A stretch of 38,336 nucleotides of DNA from Ignavibacteria bacterium RIFOXYC2_FULL_35_21 (GCA_001804705.1 MHAY01000065.1:1-38336); one strand, 5' to 3'. Counted from the stretch's first letter, positions 1-8,888 are shown. Made by a program: numbers and translations. The notes: a model not told the origin generated them from the letters alone.

Positions 1-86
1 GACACCCTTGTCTTTAGCTAACGATTCCCACTATCAAGGCTCGTTCGGGACTTTCACCCTGTAGTTATAGTTCATGCCAGGCACAC
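1..86 (-). mobile_element. 5' end of a group II intron (truncated by window edge)
   Basis: Read on the minus strand from 86 down to 1, the sequence starts GTGTGCCTGGCATGAAC, then GGGTGAAAGTCCCGAAC, and reaches CAAGGGTGTC at the window edge. The GTGYG start, the GGGTGAAAGTCCC block and the AAGGGTGTC block are hallmarks of the 5' part of domain I in bacterial group II introns. The intron begins directly after TTTTTTGTTA, just past the intrinsic terminator that ends the ribosomal cluster. Insertion behind a terminator hairpin is the known target preference of class IIC introns, so class IIC is inferred. The reverse transcriptase and domains V/VI would lie beyond position 1 and are not visible. 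An intron fragment without a reverse transcriptase is the main alternative. Confidence 0.75.
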
Positions 87-90
87 TAAC

Positions 91-117
91 AAAAAAGGCA
101 TCATTGCTGATGCCTTT
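91..117 (-). terminator. Intrinsic terminator of the ribosomal supercluster
   Basis: On the minus strand a 7-bp perfect stem GGCATCA / TGATGCC with a GCAA tetraloop is flanked by AAA upstream and followed by TTTTTT. It lies 26 bases past the rplQ stop codon and is the only terminator-like structure seen in the ribosomal cluster. It is also the probable landing site of the group II intron that starts 4 bases after its T-tract. Confidence 0.9.
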
Positions 118-143
118 ATAAAAAATTATATTCACAATACGAA

Positions 144-821
144 TCAGGATTTTTCTTCATCCCCTGATTCGTCTTTTGGTTCTTCTTCTGATGTATCAGC
201 CGATTCATCAGCAACTTCTTCTTCTTCTGTCTCTGCTATCGGTTTTTCGGGCATTTTTGGTTTAATTGCTTTTTTGTCAACTTTGTCTTCGGCTACTTCA
301 GTCTCATGTGCCTCTTCAGATTCAGTTTTCTTTGCTTTCTTACCCCTTTTCTTCGACTCGGCTTTCTTTGCCATAGCTTTTTTTCTTGCCTTCAGAGATA
401 CAGTGCCATCCTGCGGAGCAGACCAGTCAACCAATTCGATAATAGCAGCTTCTCCACCATCGCCTCTGCGTGTACCGAGTTTAGTAATTCTACAATAGCC
501 ACCGGGCCTTTCCTCGACAAGCGGTGCAATCGTATCGAATAATTCCTGCAAAACAGCTTTATTTCTTATATCCCTTCCTACTACTCTGCGGCTGTGAACA
601 TCAACCTTCTGCCCTTCGGCAAGCAATCCGCTTTTCTCATTCTGCAGTGCTTTCTTGGCTTTGGTGATTAACTGTTCGGCGAAGGGCCTCAGCTCTTTTG
701 CCTTGGCAAGCGTTGTTTTAACATGTTTATGTTCAAACAATGAAGTCGCAAGGTTTTTCATTAACGCTTTCCTGTGCGATGCCGTCCTGTTTAGTTTTCT
801 TCCTCTAACCTGGTGTCTCAT
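144..821 (-). CDS. rplQ: 50S ribosomal protein L17 with long charged C-terminal tail
   Basis: Residues 1 to about 135 are a standard L17, a large-subunit protein near the peptide exit site (MRHQVRGRKLNRTASHRKAL start, ending around IIELVDW). Residues about 136-225 are an extra low-complexity tail. It begins Lys-rich (KARKKAMAKKAESKKRGKK) and becomes strongly acidic towards EEEPKDESGDEEKS. Typical bacterial L17 is about 115-140 residues, so the protein is much longer than usual, although charged C-terminal tails on L17 do occur in FCB bacteria. It is the last gene of the alpha operon segment, 49 bases after rpoA, and is followed by the terminator. Confidence 0.96.
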   Translation of the reverse strand: MRHQVRGRKLNRTASHRKALMKNLATSLFEHKHVKTTLAKAKELRPFAEQLITKAKKALQNEKSGLLAEGQKVDVHSRRVVGRDIRNKAVLQELFDTIAPLVEERPGGYCRITKLGTRRGDGGEAAIIELVDWSAPQDGTVSLKARKKAMAKKAESKKRGKKAKKTESEEAHETEVAEDKVDKKAIKPKMPEKPIAETEEEEVADESADTSEEEPKDESGDEEKS

Positions 822-870
822 TTTAATTCTCTGTCAATTCAAAACAAAAAAAGTTTTTCCCAATTCAATT

Positions 871-1896
871 TTAATAATTGTCGCTAAGCAAACTTACTTT
901 CTTAGGTTCATCCTTAATATACTTGTCTATATTCATTCCGAATTCTAGCCCAAATGAATGTACGACTTCACCTAATTCGGCAAGAGATTTTCTTCCGAAA
1001 TTCCTGAATTTCAGCAGTTCATGCTCCTGCAGGGATATTAATTCTGCAAGGTTCTTTATGTTTGCCGCCTTAAGGCAGTTATGTGCCCTGACCGATAATT
1101 CAAGCTCGTCAACCGGAGTCAGCAAAATTTTACGAAGCCTGTTCCTTTCGGCTTCCTTTACTTCTTCCTCGACCGGAATTGGCTGTGGAACTTCTTCTTC
1201 TTCTTCGTTAAAGTGAATAAAAAGCTTAATATGGTCATTCATAATTTTTGCCGAATTATGCAAAGCATCATCAGGTGCTATTGTACCATCGGTAATAACA
1301 TCGAGAATAAGTTTTTCATAATCGGTTTTCTGGCCTACTCTATAAGGTTCAATAGTATATATTACATTCTTAATCGGAGTATATATAGCATCGATAGGAA
1401 GCATACCAATCGGAAAATCCGTCAACTGATGGTCTTCTGCCGGAACATAACCTTTACCTCTGCCGATTCTAATCTCGACGTCAAATTCGGCATCATCAGC
1501 CAGCGTTCCGATGTAATGGTTTGGGTCAAGCACTTCTATGTCGTTGGTAGCTTCCTGTATGTCCTTTGCTGTCCATACAAGCGGCCCTTTCAGGTGGAAA
1601 TTAATCCACTGAGCTTTTTTATCTACGGTTTTCAATCTGACCGACTTCAGATTAAGAATAATTTCCGAAACATCTTCAATCACACCGGGGACAGTCTGAA
1701 ACTCATGCAAAACATCGGTAATCTTAACACCGATTATTGCAGCACCGGGAATAGAAGATAAAAGAATACGGCGGAGCGAATTACCGATGGTCACGCCATA
1801 GCCTTGCTCCAGCGGTTGAAGAACAAATCTTCCGTGGTCCTTTTTTTGTGTTTCCTCAATCTGTACCCTCTCGGGCATTTGCATTTGAATATTCAT
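871..1896 (-). CDS. rpoA: DNA-directed RNA polymerase subunit alpha
   Basis: 341 residues, a normal length. The N-terminal domain (about 1-230), which dimerises and nucleates RNA polymerase assembly, contains GYGVTIGNSLRRILLSSIPG. A very acidic linker (EEEEEVPQPIPVEEEV, about 231-246) leads to the C-terminal domain (about 255-322). Arg270 in SVRAHNCLK corresponds to Escherichia coli Arg265, which contacts UP-element DNA and activators. About 20 residues beyond the usual end are Lys/Asp-rich. The gene sits between rpsK and rplQ; the rpsD gene normally found just upstream is absent. Confidence 0.98.
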   Translation of the reverse strand: MNIQMQMPERVQIEETQKKDHGRFVLQPLEQGYGVTIGNSLRRILLSSIPGAAIIGVKITDVLHEFQTVPGVIEDVSEIILNLKSVRLKTVDKKAQWINFHLKGPLVWTAKDIQEATNDIEVLDPNHYIGTLADDAEFDVEIRIGRGKGYVPAEDHQLTDFPIGMLPIDAIYTPIKNVIYTIEPYRVGQKTDYEKLILDVITDGTIAPDDALHNSAKIMNDHIKLFIHFNEEEEEVPQPIPVEEEVKEAERNRLRKILLTPVDELELSVRAHNCLKAANIKNLAELISLQEHELLKFRNFGRKSLAELGEVVHSFGLEFGMNIDKYIKDEPKKVSLLSDNY

Positions 1897-1960
1897 ACTT
1901 GCCTGTTCTGCTGTTTATTAATTAAATGGCTGTTAATTTAATTTCCCAAAAAAAATTTAA

Positions 1961-2347
1961 TTATACCCTTCTCCTTTTCGACGGCCTGCAACCGTTGTGA
2001 GGTATCGGGGTTTTATCGAGAATACTGTGAACCTCGAGGCCTGCCATTGTCAAAGCCCTTATGGCGGCTTCTCTTCCTGCTCCCGGGCCTTTTACGACAA
2101 CATCAACCTTCCTCAATCCGAGGTCAAAGGCTTCTTTTGCTGTTCTTTCGGCTGATACCTGCGAGGCATAAGGTGTGTTCTTTTTTGAACCTCTAAAACC
2201 GTTTTTGCCTGCCGAGGACCAGCAAATAGTATTACCATACATATCTGTGATGGTAACCATAACATTATTGAACGATGCCCTGATGAACACCTTTCCGTGT
2301 ATATCGGATACAATTTTCTTTTTTGTTTTCTTCTTTACAGTTGCCAT
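1961..2347 (-). CDS. rpsK: 30S ribosomal protein S11
   Basis: 128 residues, matching the usual S11 length. It binds 16S rRNA in the platform, near the mRNA exit. Recognisable blocks are [18 protein letters not shown], the [16 protein letters not shown] block and the C-terminal [10 protein letters not shown]. It lies 53 bases after rpsM. The 64-base gap to rpoA holds no gene, so rpsD, normally next, is missing here. Confidence 0.98.
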   Translation of the reverse strand: MATVKKKTKKKIVSDIHGKVFIRASFNNVMVTITDMYGNTICWSSAGKNGFRGSKKNTPYASQVSAERTAKEAFDLGLRKVDVVVKGPGAGREAAIRALTMAGLEVHSILDKTPIPHNGCRPSKRRRV

Positions 2348-2400
2348 GTTATTTCAAAAATTATTAATAAAAATAAAATTCTATTAAGTTAGCGATGGGG

Positions 2401-2784
2401 CTATTTCTTAGCCATAGCCTTTTTCTTACCTGCAACGGTTTTACGTTTACCTTTGCGCGTTCTGGAATTAGTTCTTGTTCTCTGCCCCCTGACCGGCAAC
2501 CCTTTCCTGTGCCTTAATCCGCGGTAGCATCCAATATCCATAAGCCGCTTGATATTCATCTGAACTTCCGAGCGAAGCTGCCCTTCAACCTTTACGGTTT
2601 CCTGTAAAACAGAGCGAATACGGGCTATCTCATCATCCGTCCAATCGTTAACTTTTTTGCTTTCGTCAACTTCGGCTTTAGCTAACACCTTTTCTGATGT
2701 TTTCTTGCCGATTCCGAAAACATAAGTAAGCCCGATAACACCGCGCTTATTTTTTGGAAGGTCTATACCTGCAATTCTTGCCAC
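2401..2784 (-). CDS. rpsM: 30S ribosomal protein S13
   Basis: 127 residues. The start [20 protein letters not shown] and the [20 protein letters not shown] block are diagnostic of S13, the small-subunit head protein that forms intersubunit bridges and approaches the P-site tRNA. The basic tail ends GKKKAMAKK. It follows rpmJ by 22 bases and precedes rpsK, as in most bacteria. Confidence 0.98.
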   Translation of the reverse strand: MARIAGIDLPKNKRGVIGLTYVFGIGKKTSEKVLAKAEVDESKKVNDWTDDEIARIRSVLQETVKVEGQLRSEVQMNIKRLMDIGCYRGLRHRKGLPVRGQRTRTNSRTRKGKRKTVAGKKKAMAKK

Positions 2785-2806
2785 AACATTACTCCTTATT
2801 TAAGAA

Positions 2807-2923
2807 TTAACCCTGTCTTTGCTTAAAGCGGGGATTCTTTTTATTAATAATATAAATTCTACCTTTTCTGCGTACAATCTTATCGTCAGGATTTCTTTTC
2901 TTAATGGATGCTTGTACTTTCAT
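2807..2923 (-). CDS. rpmJ: 50S ribosomal protein L36, zinc-free form
   Basis: A 38-residue gene: it starts [14 protein letters not shown] and ends [12 protein letters not shown]. The MKV start, RRKGR core and FKQRQG end are L36 signatures. Canonical L36 has a C-x2-C...C-x4-H zinc ribbon. Here every cysteine and the histidine are replaced (RNPDD, IINKK), so this is a C-minus version that should fold without zinc. It sits between infA (37 bases) and rpsM (22 bases), its usual place. Confidence 0.95.
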   Translation of the reverse strand: MKVQASIKKRNPDDKIVRRKGRIYIINKKNPRFKQRQG

Positions 2924-2960
2924 CTTTATCTCTTTATCTATATTTTTAAATACTAAATTC

Positions 2961-3179
2961 TTATTTATAACGGTAGATTATTCTACCCTTCGACAAATCA
3001 TAAGGGGATAATTCAACCGTAACTTTATCACCCTGCAAAATTTTAATAAAATTCATTCTCATTTTTCCTGATATATGTGCCAAAATTTTATGGCCATTTT
3101 CAAAACGAACAACAAATTGAGTGTTGGGGAGAGTCTCCTCAATAATTCCATCAACACGAATCAATTCCTGCTTCGACAT
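2961..3179 (-). CDS. infA: Translation initiation factor IF-1
   Basis: 72 residues, exactly the usual length of this single-domain OB-fold factor, which occupies the ribosomal A site during initiation. Visible signatures are [20 protein letters not shown], the [11 protein letters not shown] block and the [17 protein letters not shown] end. It lies 6 bases after map and 37 bases before rpmJ, the conserved map-infA-rpmJ order. Confidence 0.98.
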   Translation of the reverse strand: MSKQELIRVDGIIEETLPNTQFVVRFENGHKILAHISGKMRMNFIKILQGDKVTVELSPYDLSKGRIIYRYK

Positions 3180-3185
3180 ATATCA

Positions 3186-3971
3186 TCATTCCCTAATAGT
3201 CAAAATTAATGGATAACGGTCATCAACGATAACTGTATGCTCAAAATGAGCTGCCGGCTTACCATCCACAGTCCTGACAGTCCAGCCGTCCGATTCTGTT
3301 CTAACCAATTTTGTACCTGCATGAACCATCGGTTCAATTGCAAGAGCCATACCTTTTTCAAGTTTTACATTCGGATATTTCGACCTGTGCAGAAGCGGCG
3401 GTACAAAATTCGGGATAGGTGGCTCTTCGTGAAGATTTTTCCCAATCCCATGTCCAACCAGTTCCCGTGTTACCGAATAGCCCTTGCTTTCTACATACTC
3501 CTGAACAGCTCTCGATATATCATACACTTTGTTTCTGCTGACAGCTTTTTCTATACCAAGCATCAAGGATTCCTGTGTGATTCGCATCAGTCTTGCCTTA
3601 TCATCGCTTATTGTGCCTACTGCATAAGTAACTGCACTGTCACCGAAGTATCCGTCAAGCTCTGCACCGCAGTCAATCGAAACAATCTGCCCTTCCTCAA
3701 GTTTCCTTTTTCCCGGCATCCCGTGAACCACTTCATCATTAATTGATACACAAAGCGTATAAGGAAACTTTTTGCCGTCAACCATATAACCCTTGAATGC
3801 AGGTTTTGCACCTTTTGACAAAATATAATCCTCCGCTATTTTGTCAATCTCAAGAGTCTCGGTGCCGGGCTTCATAAACTTCTCGACTAAAGTAAGTGTT
3901 TCGGCAACTATTCTGCACGATTTTTCTATCTTGCTGATTTCATTTTCGGTTTTTATTGATGGGAATTTCAT
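3186..3971 (-). CDS. map: Methionine aminopeptidase, type I
   Basis: 261 residues; removes the initiator methionine from nascent proteins. The five metal ligands of the pita-bread fold are visible: Asp100 (SIDCGAELDG), Asp111 (GYFGDSAVTY), His174 (LVGHGIG), Glu213 (IEPMVHAG) and Glu244 (HFEHTVIV). His83 in EVVHGMPG is the conserved substrate-site histidine. No N-terminal SH3-like extension is present, so this is the short bacterial type Ia. It lies 13 bases after secY; adk, often found between them elsewhere, is absent. Confidence 0.98.
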   Translation of the reverse strand: MKFPSIKTENEISKIEKSCRIVAETLTLVEKFMKPGTETLEIDKIAEDYILSKGAKPAFKGYMVDGKKFPYTLCVSINDEVVHGMPGKRKLEEGQIVSIDCGAELDGYFGDSAVTYAVGTISDDKARLMRITQESLMLGIEKAVSRNKVYDISRAVQEYVESKGYSVTRELVGHGIGKNLHEEPPIPNFVPPLLHRSKYPNVKLEKGMALAIEPMVHAGTKLVRTESDGWTVRTVDGKPAAHFEHTVIVDDRYPLILTIRE

Positions 3972-3984
3972 TTCTATACCCGCA

Positions 3985-5328
3985 TTAAAAACCGCCTTGT
4001 CCGACCCTGCCTTTTATTTTACCGCTCTTCATGAAGCCGTCATAATGCCTCATCAGCAGGTAGGATTCTATTTGCTGTAATGTATCAAGCGCCACGCCTA
4101 TTATAATCAGCAAGCTTGTACCTCCAAAGAACGAAGCGAAGTTGCTTGTAACTGCAAATATATTTGTAACAAAAGTCGGTAATATCGCTACTATAGCCAG
4201 GAATATAGAACCCGGCAATGTTATTCTCGTTAAAATTTGGTCTATGTATTCTGAGGTTGGTTTCCCGGGCCTGATGCCGGGGATAAAGCCACCCTGCTTT
4301 TTCATGTTATCTGCAATGTCTTTCGGATTGAAAACAATTGCAGTATAAAAATATGTAAAGAACACAATCATTAATCCGTAAATACCCGCATAAACAAATG
4401 ACTCGTAGCTGAAAAGCCTTGCAAGTGTTGAAAGAAACTCTGATTCCGGAAAAAAGCTCAATACTGTATTTGGAACAAACATCAATGACTGTGCAAAAAT
4501 TATAGGCATTACACCTGCGGTATTCACCCTTAGAGGTATATATTGTGTTGTTCCTCCATATACCTTCCGCCCGACCTGCCTTCTTGCATATTGCACAGGG
4601 ATTCTCCTCGCACCCTGAGTAACCAATACAACGCCGGCAATAATTGCAACCAATATCACTAAAATGATTAATTCAACAATCCAGTTCCTCTGGCCAACTT
4701 CAATTAGCTTATACTCCTGGAAAACTGATTCAGGCAGCCTTGCAATTATTCCAATAAATATTATTAAAGATATACCATTCCCAATGCCTCTGTCTGTGAT
4801 TTGCTCGCCCAGCCACATCATAAAAACCGTTCCTGCTGTAAGCAAAAACACTGTTGAAATTGTGAATAACACAGGGTCAACAGGCACAAGCGGGGCCCCT
4901 GTAGTAACTGTGTTTAAATGCCTGACAGTCGTTCCGTAAGCCTGAAGAGCTGATATCCCTACGGTTAACATTCTTGTCCACTGGTTTATTTTTCTTCTGC
5001 CTTCTTCACCTTCTCTTTGAAGCCTTTGAAGTTCCGGAACAACAATCCCGCCAAGCTGAAGAATTATTGATGCCGTAATATATGGCATCACACCAAGAGC
5101 AAAAATGGCAGCGTTAGACCATGCACCTCCAACAAACAAGTCAAATAAACCAAACAGGGTGCCTTCATCCGAACCCATTGTTGTTTGAAGCACTCCAATA
5201 TCAATACCCGGAAGAGTAATATGCGCCCCAACTCTGACTACAACAAGTATAAGCAGAGTGGTAATCATCCTCTTCCTAAGCTCTTCTATCCTGAAGATAT
5301 TCTGTATTGTCTGAACAAAACTACTCAT
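3985..5328 (-). CDS. secY: Preprotein translocase subunit SecY
   Basis: 447 residues with about ten hydrophobic segments, forming the protein-conducting channel of the Sec system in the inner membrane. The family blocks GVMPYITASIILQLGG, EEGRRKINQWTR and GMGN-like ITDRGIGNGIS are clear, as is PNTVLSFFP. The C-terminal region with the MRHYDGFMKSGKIKGR tail is cytosolic. The start codon overlaps the end of rplO by 8 bases, which suggests translational coupling. Confidence 0.98.
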   Translation of the reverse strand: MSSFVQTIQNIFRIEELRKRMITTLLILVVVRVGAHITLPGIDIGVLQTTMGSDEGTLFGLFDLFVGGAWSNAAIFALGVMPYITASIILQLGGIVVPELQRLQREGEEGRRKINQWTRMLTVGISALQAYGTTVRHLNTVTTGAPLVPVDPVLFTISTVFLLTAGTVFMMWLGEQITDRGIGNGISLIIFIGIIARLPESVFQEYKLIEVGQRNWIVELIILVILVAIIAGVVLVTQGARRIPVQYARRQVGRKVYGGTTQYIPLRVNTAGVMPIIFAQSLMFVPNTVLSFFPESEFLSTLARLFSYESFVYAGIYGLMIVFFTYFYTAIVFNPKDIADNMKKQGGFIPGIRPGKPTSEYIDQILTRITLPGSIFLAIVAILPTFVTNIFAVTSNFASFFGGTSLLIIIGVALDTLQQIESYLLMRHYDGFMKSGKIKGRVGQGGF

Positions 5329-5782
5329 GAATCGTTACTGTCCCTCCGGCAGTTTCAATTTTTTGCTTTGCCGATGCCGAAACACTATGTGCTTCAACTT
5401 TCAATGCTGTGTTAACAGCACCATTGCCAAGAATTTTCAAGGGCAATGATTTTTTACCGATAACACCAAGTTTGTATAAAATATCAAAACTTACTTTATT
5501 ATCTTCGATTTTATTTTTTTCAACCAATTCCTGAAGTTTACCGACATTAACGACCTGGTATTCAACGCGGTTCCGGTTGAAAAAACCGAACTTCGGAAGC
5601 CTTCTGTTCAACGGCATTTGTCCTCCTTCGAACCATACATGTACTCTTGCACCGGCACGAGACTGCTGTCCTTTATGCCCCTTTGTGGATGTTCCCCCAA
5701 AGCCTGAACCGGGGCCTCTTCCGATTCTTTTCTTTTTATGTCTGGCGCCTTCAGCGTGTTTTAAATTTCCAATGTGTTTCAT
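5321..5782 (-). CDS. rplO: 50S ribosomal protein L15
   Basis: 153 residues. It has the glycine-rich N-terminal extension of L15 (GRGPGSGFGGTSTKGHKGQQ) that threads into 23S rRNA, the GGQMPLNRRLPKFGF block, and the C-terminal globular domain ending GGTVTIHE. It overlaps secY by 8 bases and follows rpmD by 18 bases. Confidence 0.98.
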   Translation of the reverse strand: MKHIGNLKHAEGARHKKKRIGRGPGSGFGGTSTKGHKGQQSRAGARVHVWFEGGQMPLNRRLPKFGFFNRNRVEYQVVNVGKLQELVEKNKIEDNKVSFDILYKLGVIGKKSLPLKILGNGAVNTALKVEAHSVSASAKQKIETAGGTVTIHE

Positions 5783-5800
5783 TTTAATAATGTCTCTTTA

Positions 5801-5986
5801 TTAATTTGCAACTTGTTCAACTTTTACCAAATGCTTAACGACTTCGAGCATCCCCCTTGTCTGAGGGTTGTCAGGCAGAATATTCGAGTAATTTGGCCTG
5901 CCTAAGCCGAGTGCCTCGATTGTAAGCTTTTGCTTTTTGCTTCTGTCAATTATACTCCTAATCTGCGTTACTTTAAGTTTATTCAT
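5801..5986 (-). CDS. rpmD: 50S ribosomal protein L30
   Basis: 61 residues, the usual size: MNKLKVTQIRSIIDRSKKQK, then LGLGRP and a C-terminal MLEVVKHLVKVEQ. An upstream in-frame start at 6001 would add five residues (MTGDK). The start at 5986 is preferred because AGGTGAT lies just upstream of it and it fits the family length. It lies between rpsE and rplO, as expected. Confidence 0.96.
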   Translation of the reverse strand: MNKLKVTQIRSIIDRSKKQKLTIEALGLGRPNYSNILPDNPQTRGMLEVVKHLVKVEQVAN

Positions 5987-6015
5987 TTTATCACCTGTCA
6001 TACGGCTCGTTCAAA

Positions 6016-6519
6016 TTATCCGTTAATAACTTTTTCAACTGGAATTCCACGTCTTGCGGCAACTGCTGCGGCATCATTAAGCTGTAACAATCCCTGCATT
6101 GCTGCTTTTACTGTATTGTGAGGATTAGAAGAGCCAAGGCTCTTGGTCAAAACGTCCTGAACCCCTGCTAGCTCGAGTATGGCACGAACACCGCCTGCGG
6201 CGATTACGCCTGTTCCGGGGCTTGCGGGCCTGATTAGAACTTTTGCAGCACCGAATCTTCCGATAACTTCATGGGGTATTGTAGAACCTTGCAGGCGAAT
6301 AGATGAAATATGCTTTTTTGCAGATTCCGTTGCTTTTGCTACTGCATCAACAACCTCACCTGCTTTGCCTAAGCCATAGCCGACTTTTCCATATCCGTCT
6401 CCAACCACAACGATTGCAGAAAAGCTGAATCTTCTTCCGCCTTTCACTACCTTTGCGGTCCTTCCCACATAAACAAGTTTATCTTTTAATTCAAGTTCAG
6501 ATGCTTTTACCTTCGACAC
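6016..6519 (-). CDS. rpsE: 30S ribosomal protein S5
   Basis: 167 residues; a small-subunit protein near the mRNA entry tunnel, important for decoding accuracy. The N-terminal double-stranded-RNA-binding domain ([43 protein letters not shown]) is followed by the C-terminal domain with [22 protein letters not shown] and [11 protein letters not shown]. It follows rplR by 22 bases. Confidence 0.98.
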   Translation of the reverse strand: MSKVKASELELKDKLVYVGRTAKVVKGGRRFSFSAIVVVGDGYGKVGYGLGKAGEVVDAVAKATESAKKHISSIRLQGSTIPHEVIGRFGAAKVLIRPASPGTGVIAAGGVRAILELAGVQDVLTKSLGSSNPHNTVKAAMQGLLQLNDAAAVAARRGIPVEKVING

Positions 6520-6541
6520 TTCTTACTCCTTTTGTCTTTAA

Positions 6542-6913
6542 TTAAAATTCAAGGCCATTTTCACGTGCTGCATCAGCCAAAGCCTTAATACGTCCATGGT
6601 ACAAATAACCATTCCTATCGAATGCAACTTTTTTAATATTTTTTTCAATTGCTGCTTTTGCAATAGCCGCACCAACCAGTTTACTTTTTTCAATTTTTTT
6701 CGTTTTTGGAGTTACTTTTTCTGCTACATCTTTATTTAATGTAGAAGCGAAAGCCAAAGTTTTTCCCTGCTCATCGTCAATAATCTGAGCATAAATATGT
6801 TTAAGGCTTTTCGTAACGGTCATTCTTGGTTTATCCGGTGTACCGCTTATTTCCTTTCTCACCGAAAGTTTTCGCCTCAATCTTCTTTTCTTTTTTATAT
6901 CGTTAGATTTCAT
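6542..6913 (-). CDS. rplR: 50S ribosomal protein L18
   Basis: 123 residues; binds 5S rRNA in the central protuberance with L5. The basic start ([19 protein letters not shown]), the [19 protein letters not shown] block and the C-terminal [20 protein letters not shown] are typical of L18. It follows rplF by 32 bases. Confidence 0.98.
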   Translation of the reverse strand: MKSNDIKKKRRLRRKLSVRKEISGTPDKPRMTVTKSLKHIYAQIIDDEQGKTLAFASTLNKDVAEKVTPKTKKIEKSKLVGAAIAKAAIEKNIKKVAFDRNGYLYHGRIKALADAARENGLEF

Positions 6914-6945
6914 GGCTAACCATCAACTCATAAAAATTAAAAATA

Positions 6946-7485
6946 CTACTTAGCTGTTGTCTTGCCGGCTTTATGCCTGACATATTCATTTTCATACCTG
7001 ATTCCCTTTCCTTTGTATGGCTCCGGCGGCCTTAAATCTCTTATTACCGCGGCAGTTTGTCCAACCAATTGCTTGTCAATACCATTTACTATAATAGTAT
7101 TTGGGCTGGGTGAACTTATATCAATCCCTTCGGGTGGAACTACCATAATCTGATGGGAATAGCCAAGGGCTAAAATCAATCTTTTACCTTTCATTTCAGC
7201 TTTATATCCAACTCCGATAATCTGCAGAGTTTTTGAATACCCGTTGACGACACCTTCAATAACATTAGCCGCCAATGCACGTGAAAGACCATGTAGAGAT
7301 TTCACCTTCTTCTCATCATTAGGCCTGACAAATGTTATAATATTATTATCTATGTTTAAATCAATCTGGTCAGGCAGTTTCATAAATAGTTCGCCTTTAG
7401 GGCCTTTAGCCTTAAGAACACGGCCTTCAACACTCACCTGAACTTTAGGCGGAATATTAATCGGTTTTTTACCTATACGTGACAC
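6946..7485 (-). CDS. rplF: 50S ribosomal protein L6
   Basis: 179 residues, two repeated L6 domains; located at the base of the L7/L12 stalk next to the sarcin-ricin loop. MSRIGKKPINIPPKVQVSV starts the first domain, and GVGYKAEMKGKRLILALGYS joins it to the second. PPEPYKGKGIRYENEYVRHK is the conserved RNA-binding end. It follows rpsH by 24 bases. Confidence 0.98.
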   Translation of the reverse strand: MSRIGKKPINIPPKVQVSVEGRVLKAKGPKGELFMKLPDQIDLNIDNNIITFVRPNDEKKVKSLHGLSRALAANVIEGVVNGYSKTLQIIGVGYKAEMKGKRLILALGYSHQIMVVPPEGIDISSPSPNTIIVNGIDKQLVGQTAAVIRDLRPPEPYKGKGIRYENEYVRHKAGKTTAK

Positions 7486-7509
7486 TTTTATATCTCCTGT
7501 ATTCCTCTG

Positions 7510-7905
7510 TTACCAAATAGTGCAAAGCAATTCACCGCCTATATTAAGCTGGCGGGCTTGTTTATCGGACATAATCCCTTTCGACGTTGATATAATCGAT
7601 ATCCCCAGCCCATTTTTAACACGGGGTATCTTATCAGCAGGAGAATATACTCTCCTCCCGGGTTTGCTCACACGCTTCATCTCGTTGAAAGCAGGTTCTC
7701 TCTTGTAATACCTTAAAGTTATCCTGATATAACTTCGGTTACCGTCTTCAGTTCTTTCAAAGTCGCTGATGAAGCCCTGGTCCTTCAATATTGAAGCTAT
7801 CCCAAGCTTGGTGTTCGAGCAGGGTATATCAACCGATTTATGCTTTGCTTTCCCTGCATTTCGAATCTGAGTTATAAAATCAGCTATAGTATCTGTTACT
7901 GGCAT
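7510..7905 (-). CDS. rpsH: 30S ribosomal protein S8
   Basis: 131 residues; a central 16S rRNA binder in the platform and, in E. coli, the translational repressor of the spc operon (not tested here). MPVTDTIADFITQIRNAGKA and the C-terminal NGLGISIISTSKGIMSDKQA with GGELLCTIW are diagnostic. It follows rpsN by 22 bases. Confidence 0.98.
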   Translation of the reverse strand: MPVTDTIADFITQIRNAGKAKHKSVDIPCSNTKLGIASILKDQGFISDFERTEDGNRSYIRITLRYYKREPAFNEMKRVSKPGRRVYSPADKIPRVKNGLGISIISTSKGIMSDKQARQLNIGGELLCTIW

Positions 7906-7927
7906 AATACTTTCAATAAATTTGTAA

Positions 7928-8197
7928 TTACCAACTTGCTTTTCTAATACCGGGAATTTTCCCTTCCAATGCTAACTGCCGAAACATATGCCTGCAAAGG
8001 CCAAATCTTTTGTAAACTCCCCTGCCGCGTCCTGTGACGGAGCATCTGCTGCGAATCCGTGTTGGCGAACTGTTGCGGGGTAGTTTTTGTAATCCTTCAT
8101 AATCACCGAGTTTTTTCAACTCGGCACGCTTTTGGGCATACTTCTCAGCCAGCCTTATTCTTTTATTGTTCCGTGCGACAATTGCTGTTGTTGACAT
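7928..8197 (-). CDS. rpsN: 30S ribosomal protein S14, zinc-free short form
   Basis: 89 residues: [20 protein letters not shown] at the start and [11 protein letters not shown] at the end. The zinc-binding S14 is 61 residues with two C-x2-C pairs. This one is the longer C-minus type with an added N-terminal segment. Its two isolated cysteines (RCSVTGRG and GLCRHMFR) do not form C-x2-C pairs, so no zinc site is expected. It sits between rplE (9 bases) and rpsH. Confidence 0.97.
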   Translation of the reverse strand: MSTTAIVARNNKRIRLAEKYAQKRAELKKLGDYEGLQKLPRNSSPTRIRSRCSVTGRGRGVYKRFGLCRHMFRQLALEGKIPGIRKASW

Positions 8198-8206
8198 AAA
8201 TCCTTC

Positions 8207-8860
8207 TTAATCACGTTTACGAAATGGAAAACCAAACTCAGAAAGAAGAGAATGGGACTCTTCATCTGTTTTTGCATCTGTTACAAATGTTATATCGAGC
8301 CCTGTGATTTTATTGACCTTGTCAACATCAATCTCAAGGAAAATTATCTGTTCTTTGATTCCTAAAGTATAATTGCCCCTGCCGTCAAAACTCTTATCGG
8401 AAAATCCTCTGAAGTCTCTGATTCGGGGTGAAGCAATATTAATGAACCTGTCAAGAAACTCATACATTCTTGCTCTTCTCAATGTAACCTTAGTGCCAAT
8501 AGGCATACCTGCTCTAAGCTTAAAGTTAGAAATAGCTTTTTTGGCTTTTGTTATCACTGGCCTTTGACCGGCAATAAGTTCCAATTCGTTCACAGCCGAT
8601 TGAAGAAGTTTGGTATCCTGAGTTGCCTGTCCCACGCCCATATTCATTGTTATATGCTTTAGCTTCGGTACCTGCATTATAGATTTATAACCGAATTTTT
8701 TCATTAGAGCAGGAATAATATTTTCCCTGTAAAAAGCTTCCAGTCTCGGTTTTGGTACAGGCTTGCTGTCCTTAACGTCTTCAAGCCTTTTGCCTTCGGG
8801 CTTCATATCGAGCTTCTTTGTTGCTCCTCCTGGTTGCGAACCTGATTTTGCCTTTGCCAT
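8207..8860 (-). CDS. rplE: 50S ribosomal protein L5 with N-terminal extension
   Basis: 217 residues. The L5 core starts near residue 38 ([20 protein letters not shown]) and includes [19 protein letters not shown], the [14 protein letters not shown] block and the [13 protein letters not shown] block; it binds 5S rRNA and contacts P-site tRNA. About 37 residues of Lys/Gly/Pro-rich sequence precede the core, longer than usual (~180 residues total). The start is not certain: the ribosome-binding signal at 8860 is weak and distant, and Met19 is an alternative, but both starts leave an extension. Confidence 0.96.
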   Translation of the reverse strand: MAKAKSGSQPGGATKKLDMKPEGKRLEDVKDSKPVPKPRLEAFYRENIIPALMKKFGYKSIMQVPKLKHITMNMGVGQATQDTKLLQSAVNELELIAGQRPVITKAKKAISNFKLRAGMPIGTKVTLRRARMYEFLDRFINIASPRIRDFRGFSDKSFDGRGNYTLGIKEQIIFLEIDVDKVNKITGLDITFVTDAKTDEESHSLLSEFGFPFRKRD

Positions 8861-8888
8861 ACAATATTATCTAAATATCCTAATATCC

